DNA of 64,000 nt from Acanthochlamys bracteata. Lineage: Eukaryota; Streptophyta; Magnoliopsida; Pandanales; Velloziaceae. The notes under the pieces are model-generated. The model was not told the origin of the DNA and did not search any database. It was given only the letters and a program-made list of their open reading frames with translations. How positions within the stretch are numbered: position 1 is the stretch's first letter; the number at the start of each line of letters is the position of its first letter. Shown here piece after piece: positions 58,905-64,000 of this stretch. The position numbers and the translations under genes are program-made. The stretch lies in assembly GCA_019914995.1 (NCBI GenBank), contig CM034137.1:2294001-2358000 (forward strand), written 5' to 3'.

Positions 58905-59204
58905 GACTAGCTAGATTCATTCCTGAATTTTTCCCCAAAACAATTGAAGAACAGAGATCTCAAGCTGGAGCAGGTTGTTAATGATAGGAAAGAGGAAAGT
59001 GTACAAGGTTAGTCACTGTTGAGTATAGATGATTAGTGCTTAAAAAACTATTTTATACTTGCAATTATTAGTTAAAACTTGTAGTTAGTAGAAGTTGAGT
59101 GTTTTGGAATTGTGAATTTTCTTTTATTTTGCTAAGCGTACTGGTAGTACAGAAATATGAGGTGCTTGTGATGTTAAATTTTAGAAATTAATTTTACATA
59201 TTTA
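58905..59204. other. 3' flank of the LEA_2 gene
   Basis: Probable 3' UTR; no gene is seen. Confidence 0.4.
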
Positions 59205-59430
59205 GTTTGCGTTTGAAATTACTTATAAAATAAAATTTTATTAAAATAAAAAATATTTTTATTTTTTTAAAATGAATTATATATTTTTTAATTTTAAAAA
59301 AATTTTATTACATAATTTTTTTTTATAATATCTAAATTTTTAAATAGAATTTCTAAATTATTATTAAAAAACGTAAAATAAAAAAAAATTAGAATAACTT
59401 CGTTGCGCTCTTATTGGCGAGCGTTTAATC
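59205..59430 (+). repeat. Family M1 MITE-like repeat
   Basis: It starts GCGTTTGAAATTACTTATAA, close to the reference copy at 41935, and ends GCGCTCTTATTGGCGAGCG. The core is eroded. Confidence 0.5.
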
Positions 59431-60658
59431 ATGTAAGTTTGGAGATATTTGTTTTTCTAATTCATTAGAGTTGGAACTGAACGAGTAATGGCAGTGAAAT
59501 ATTTTTTAGAAAGCAAATGAAGTTTTTGTTTGTTTGAAATAAAAAAACAAAGTTTGAGTTGAATTGAACTGAATGGGTACCGATTCCTTGTTGAAGGGGA
59601 GTCATGGAATCTTCACGTGATGAGTTGTTGTGTTTGAGCCGAAAAAATATTGTTTTATGAAGTGCTGGTGACATCAAGCAACCAAAATACTTTTTGTCTT
59701 TGGTAGATGCAGAGCAGTCTCGGTGCTTATCAATCGTGAATTGTTGGCTAAACTTTTCGATTTTTTTATGTTAATATTTTAATAAAATTTTATATTATTT
59801 TATAAAAATTTAAAATATTGAAAATAATAAATAAATTTATATGATACAGTTTTAATTTTATTTTTTATATCTATTTTTGATAAAAATAGAACTCATCGAA
59901 AAATTTTTAATATTTTCAATTCTACAAAAATAATTTTTTAAAATACTTCAAATATTCCGTTCGGTTCTCATATAGTTTTGTAAACATCCGCTAACATAAT
60001 GTAGACTATTAGGACATATTTAATTACTATCAAATTTCATTTCTTTTTTTCAAAATTTTAATTTAATAATTCATGAAATTTAATTATTCTCATACTTTTA
60101 TTTTTATTTTATAAGTATTACTATTTTTACTGAAATTTTATTTTAGTTATTTTAGTTATCACTTCGAATTTTGTATTTGTTGAACTTTATTTTTATAAAC
60201 TCAATTTTCACAAAATTTTATTTTATATTTATAAAACACATTCTTATTGGATACATGAATTTAATATGTGAATGACATCCCATGTCATTTTGAGTTTTCA
60301 TTCACAATGAACGTATTGGGTTCCTGGGCCAACAAAAGTTTCTTAAAGCCCAAACTAAATATCCATACAAAAGGAGAGGTTTAGTTCCCTTAGGAATTTC
60401 AATCAAGTGGTACAAAGACCGGGCATGCAGGAGGGAAGTGAAACAAGAAATAGTCCTCCAACGCTTCAAAAGATCACTTGGTCAATCGCTCAACCAGGAG
60501 AAATTTATGCAATCAATCAATCTTCACCATGTATGCAACTTCACCTCACCATTATATGTACCTCCCTGTTTCTCCCTTTCTCATTCATCAATCGCTCTCA
60601 TCTATCCAAACCAGTAAATCATTGACAACAACAACAACAACAACAATCAACAACAGCA
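59431..60658. other. Intergenic DNA and promoter side of the KIN2-like gene
   Basis: A family H unit lies at about 59995-60250. A (CAA)n run, CAACAACAACAACAACAACA at about 60626-60645, lies in the probable 5' leader just before the ATG. Confidence 0.4.
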
Positions 60659-60988
60659 ATGGCAGATAACTCAAGCATGAGCTACAAGACTGGCGAAGCC
60701 GCTGGCCATGCTCAGGTAATTACACTAATCACATATACCAGTCAATGTCTTCAAACATGCATGCAGTATAAACTCAAAATTTGTGTTTTATTGATTGATG
60801 TTTGTGTGTTGTAGATTAAGAAGGACGAGATGATGGAAAAGGCCCGTGGCGCCGTTGACTTTGCAAAGCAGACTGCTCAGGAGAGCACGGAGAAGGCAAG
60901 CGGATTCATTCAGCAGGCTGCTGATGCCGTCAAGAATGCCGTCGGCATGGACAACAACAACAGCAGCTCCACCGCCACCAAGCACTGA
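60659..60988 (+). CDS. Small KIN2/COR6.6-like LEA protein
   Basis: Stress-associated hydrophilic protein. Exons are 60659-60715 and 60815-60988 (phase 0, GT-AG, 99-bp intron), giving 76 residues. It starts MADNSSMSYKTGEAAGHAQ and continues with KKDEMMEKARGAVDFAKQTAQ, a long Ala/Lys/Glu amphipathic helix with 11-residue periodicity, then SGFIQQAADAVKNAVG and an Asn/Ser-rich tail. Length, intron position and the Q|I(K)KDE junction are typical of the KIN1/KIN2 group, which is commonly induced by cold, drought or ABA. Induction here is inferred from the family, not from a seen promoter element. Confidence 0.88.
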
Positions 60989-61811
60989 TTTCATCAAACA
61001 CTGGCAGCATTAATCATTCAATCTGTTCCTTGTTTTATTTTTTTTCTTTGCTTTCAGTTTGGAATTTCTATGGGTTGCTGTTGCATTGTGTTGCAATGTC
61101 GCATGCCCTTAATAAGGTTAGGTGCTACTGAGTTTCCCAGATTCTAACCTGATACAAAAAAAAAACAGGTCTGAATTGTTTGGAGATTATTTCGTTTCGT
61201 GTAATGGGATAGATTGGTGATGAAGAGCGTTAGAAGTTTTACTCGTTCAATCTCTCCATATATTTCATATCTCAACCGACTGTGGACGTGAACCATATCA
61301 AGAACCACAGTGAAGTTCAAATTGATAGCATCAACGTTGCAAGAAAACAAAAGGAACTTGTGACTAGTAGCGGAAGCTGGAATTTGTCTAGAAATTTAAT
61401 TTCAATCTTCATCTATATTTTGATTGGTTTCTGATAATAACAAACAACCAAGTTTTCCTTTACGTCTTGGCTTCTGTGTCTCCGTTCCAACTCCCATTCT
61501 TCAATTGCTTCATTCTTTTTGCAATACATAGAATTCACTCACAGATAAGAAATAAACAAACAAAGAAATCCTTTTAGATTCATAGAACAACAATTAAAAA
61601 AAAATTATTTACAACAGTTGAAGGCTACAGCCATTCCTGGGCATACATTATCTTGACGGCTAATCCGTGGAAGTGTTTTTTCTTGAAGGACCCAGACTAT
61701 TATTTTTCTACTACACTAATAACAAAAGGACAAGTGCCTAATCAAATATACGAATGTAACCCATAACCAAATAATCAATCAACATAAGAGGTTTAAGGTT
61801 TGGTTGGTAGT
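60989..61811. other. 3' flank of KIN2-like gene and unassigned DNA
   Basis: Probable 3' UTR to about 61150. Then unassigned; no convincing frame. Confidence 0.35.
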
Positions 61812-62250
61812 TTAAACTAAAAGACCACCAAGGAAAGCAACTCCGGTTCCCGGCAACCATGAAGAACCATAGATGAACTTTCCTACAGTGAACACTTGCG
61901 TCATCGGCTAGGGCATTACTCTGCACCCTGGCCAATGCACTCGTTGTCCAACTTCGGCACCGGTACCGTAGTTCATGTACTCACCATAATAAAGCATATC
62001 TAGCATGTATTCTTTTCCATTCTAGCTACATTGTTGGCGCAACGTGATCACCGATATATGAAAGACTCATGTACCAACTCCCGAGTAAAGCTTCCACGTC
62101 CTACCAAACAAGTTTCAAAGATCGATTTAAAGACGGTGAGGTTTGATGTTGCAGCAATGCGACAAGCGTGGATGGAGATGCCTGTGTTATGGTTCAGGCT
62201 CTTTCTATTCTGTGCGATTATTGTGTTCTTATGCATCGTGTCACAGGCCT
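61812..62250 (-). pseudogene. Pectinesterase pseudogene fragment, C-terminal part
   Basis: On the minus strand, pieces in shifting frames match the C-terminal half of plant pectin methylesterases. In order they are NTGISIHACRI (about 62155-62190), MLYYGEYMNYGTGA (about 61955-62000), QRVHWPGCRV, FTVGKFIYGSSWLPGTGVAF (about 61825-61885) and a stop at 61812. There are at least two frameshifts and a stop after the RVMP segment. The catalytic region upstream is missing. Its first ~205 bp are duplicated at 62778-62985. Confidence 0.78.
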
Positions 62251-62777
62251 AAAGTTTTTTTTTGGCTCGTACAATACTTGGTCGTACCTTTTGTGACTAA
62301 GTAAACTTTTTATCCTAAATGAGTTATGAAATATAGTTAAGAAAACTTGTGTGGATTTGAAGGAGGAAAGAAAGTAAGTAGCACACTTGAAAAGAGTTTG
62401 AGAAGAACTTTTTATTACACTACTCAAACTTGTTACAAGGCTTTTTGCTTGATGATTCCAAATGAGGATCTTGCCCTTTTATTTTTTCCTACTCTACCTC
62501 CTCAATAAATACTGAAAATTAATTTGATCGGACGGTAGAGAATATTCGATCCAAAAAGTTTTTAAATAATATTTCATATAAAAATTTTCACTTCTAAAAT
62601 ATTCAACATATTTAGAGTATTCTCTAAGCTATTATAAACTTATACAAAATATTTCAAATGTCTAGAATATTTTGTCATATTCTAAATTTATCTTATATAT
62701 AAAATATATTATTTAGATAAATAGCATTTTACTAAGATAATAGGGATGATAAGAAAAGTTAAAATAGCCAATTACTA
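62251..62777. other. Spacer between the two pectinesterase fragments
   Basis: AT-rich, no gene. ATATTCTAAATT-type runs; nothing recognised. Confidence 0.35.
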
Positions 62778-63060
62778 GCGCAACGTGATCGCCGATATAT
62801 GTAAAACTAATGTACCTATCTCCCGAGTAAAGCTTCCACATCTACAAACAGGTTTCAAAGGTCGATTTAACAGCGATGAGGTCTCATGTTGCAAGAATGC
62901 GGCAACCATGGATGGAGATGCCTGTGTTCTGGTCAAGTCCTTTCTGTTCTGCGCAATTATTGTGTTCTTCTACATCGGTAATGATTTTCTTACCACAAGC
63001 TACAGTTCTGTAAACAACTAATGCATTACTGAATACGAAATCTACTGTCACAATGACACC
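62778..63060 (-). pseudogene. Pectinesterase pseudogene fragment, central part
   Basis: The minus strand shows VTVDFVFSNALVVYR (about 62990-63040), the region of the conserved VDFIFG motif with a catalytic Asp, then AEQKGLDQNTGISIHGCRI (about 62885-62945). The frame is then lost, with stops before 62830. The downstream 205 bp correspond to the start of the fragment at 61812-62250. The N-terminal inhibitor domain is absent. It is not functional. Confidence 0.75.
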
Positions 63061-64000
63061 GTTAACAAACATATAATTATATACATTTAATGTCATATAT
63101 ATATATATATATAATATAAATAATTTTATTATTATTATTATTAAAAATTAAATTGAATTATTTTTTAGTGTTATGTAAAAAAAGAAAAGAAGGAAATTAT
63201 TGGAGAAAAACAAAGGAAGTTAGCATGAGGAGGAGTGGACTTCAATGCGGGCCATTTAAGTGCTAAAGTCTAATTAAAAATGAGGGAGTCTAAGTAGTAT
63301 GCTAAAATTTCTCAATCTTAAATGGATCACACACACTCACCCACGTGAACATGAGTAGAAAGCGAACTGCACGGGATTCTAGGGAAGAAAGGATTTACTA
63401 GAGTCCCTGCAAACAGAAAAACGAGGGACAAATTTAGGACTGTTTACAGATTTGATTTTTTGCACTTATATTTATTTCATTTGGTTGTGCTATTTGTAAT
63501 TCTAATATAATTAGCTAAAATATATAAACTGGAGTTAATAATAAAATCTTAATAAATTTGATTAGTTTTTTAATATAATGTTATATATAGAATTTTGTTT
63601 TGATTGTGAGTTGTTACTTATTATATAGAAATCTATTTGATTGTTAATTTTATATGTTTGATCAATATTAAATTTGACAATTTATATTATTTAATTAATT
63701 ATATTCGCGAGGACTAATTAGAGCATAGTTGTAAATTATAGGATTAATAAATATATTTTAGTATTTACTGGAGCAAAGTGAATATAATTATATAATTTCG
63801 CATGGTTTAATACATCTTTAGTAATTTTTAAATAAAAAGTTAAAATAATACTAGAGATATGTGATTTTATACTGAACTATGGTTAAAATCATAATTAAAA
63901 ATCGTGTTTAATAACTGAACCAAAATATTAGATACAAAACCTTTAAAATTATCATCATCTATTATCATTTTTTTTTTAAGAACTACTAGTGGTGGATTTT
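63061..64000. other. AT-rich intergenic DNA to the window end
   Basis: An (AT)n run at about 63097-63113 and long T/A-rich stretches. No gene is seen. Confidence 0.4.

Noticed and set aside
1-64000. tRNA or other structured RNA genes
   Set aside because: I looked for the GGTTCGAATCC-type T arm with a matching acceptor stem and found none by eye; a tRNA scan would settle it.

Overview
The window is nuclear DNA of a flowering plant, most likely a eudicot. Coding exons are compact, introns mostly follow GT-AG, the gene families are plant types (SINAT, PI4K-gamma with two ubiquitin-like domains, GDSL lipase, KIN2-like LEA), and the AT-rich intergenic DNA is full of MITEs and decayed transposons. 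I cannot name the species. No tRNA, rRNA or CRISPR array was found, and nothing looks prokaryotic.

Layout. About 1-3.0 kb holds a decayed reverse-transcribing element, possibly an endogenous pararetrovirus. At 4.2-7.2 kb (minus) is a three-exon F-box protein like SKIP8. At 11.6-12.7 kb (minus) is an intronless ESCRT-I subunit like ELC/VPS23, enclosed by two inverted copies of a ~0.8 kb repeat (9.1-9.95 and 16.1-16.9 kb). At 17.0-19.2 kb (plus) is a UVSSA homologue. A small 58-residue reading frame lies at 20.3-20.5 kb (minus), and a wrecked pollen receptor-like kinase at 21.4-22.3 kb. At 23.1-26.4 kb (plus) is a SINAT RING E3 ligase whose first intron appears to be GC-AG. At 28.8-32 kb is a decayed PIF/Harbinger transposon with transposase and Myb-like parts. 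At 35.2-35.65 kb is a CACTA remnant beside a five-exon GDSL esterase/lipase (35.7-37.2 kb, minus). From 37.3 to 49 kb there is no intact gene, but there is a ~0.9 kb direct duplication, TIR elements and a broken LEA-like gene (45.4 kb). At 49.2-51.6 kb (plus) is a PI4K-gamma kinase, followed by a degenerate minisatellite (52.9-54.4 kb), chloroplast LepA/EF4 (55.8-57.9 kb), a membrane LEA_2/NHL protein (58.4-58.9 kb), a KIN2-like small LEA (60.7-61.0 kb) and two tandem pectinesterase pseudogene fragments (61.8-63.1 kb).

The genes do not form one pathway. Three act around ubiquitin (SKIP8-like F-box, SINAT, ELC) and the PI4K-gamma carries ubiquitin-like domains, but I see no shared regulation. 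Three LEA-type loci lie within 15.6 kb. The less ordinary content is in the repeats: an alternating three-unit palindrome at 14.35-14.99 kb, a Tourist-like MITE family with visible TIRs and 3-bp target duplications, and a minisatellite whose period keeps a reading frame. I found no clear candidate for an undescribed multi-gene system.
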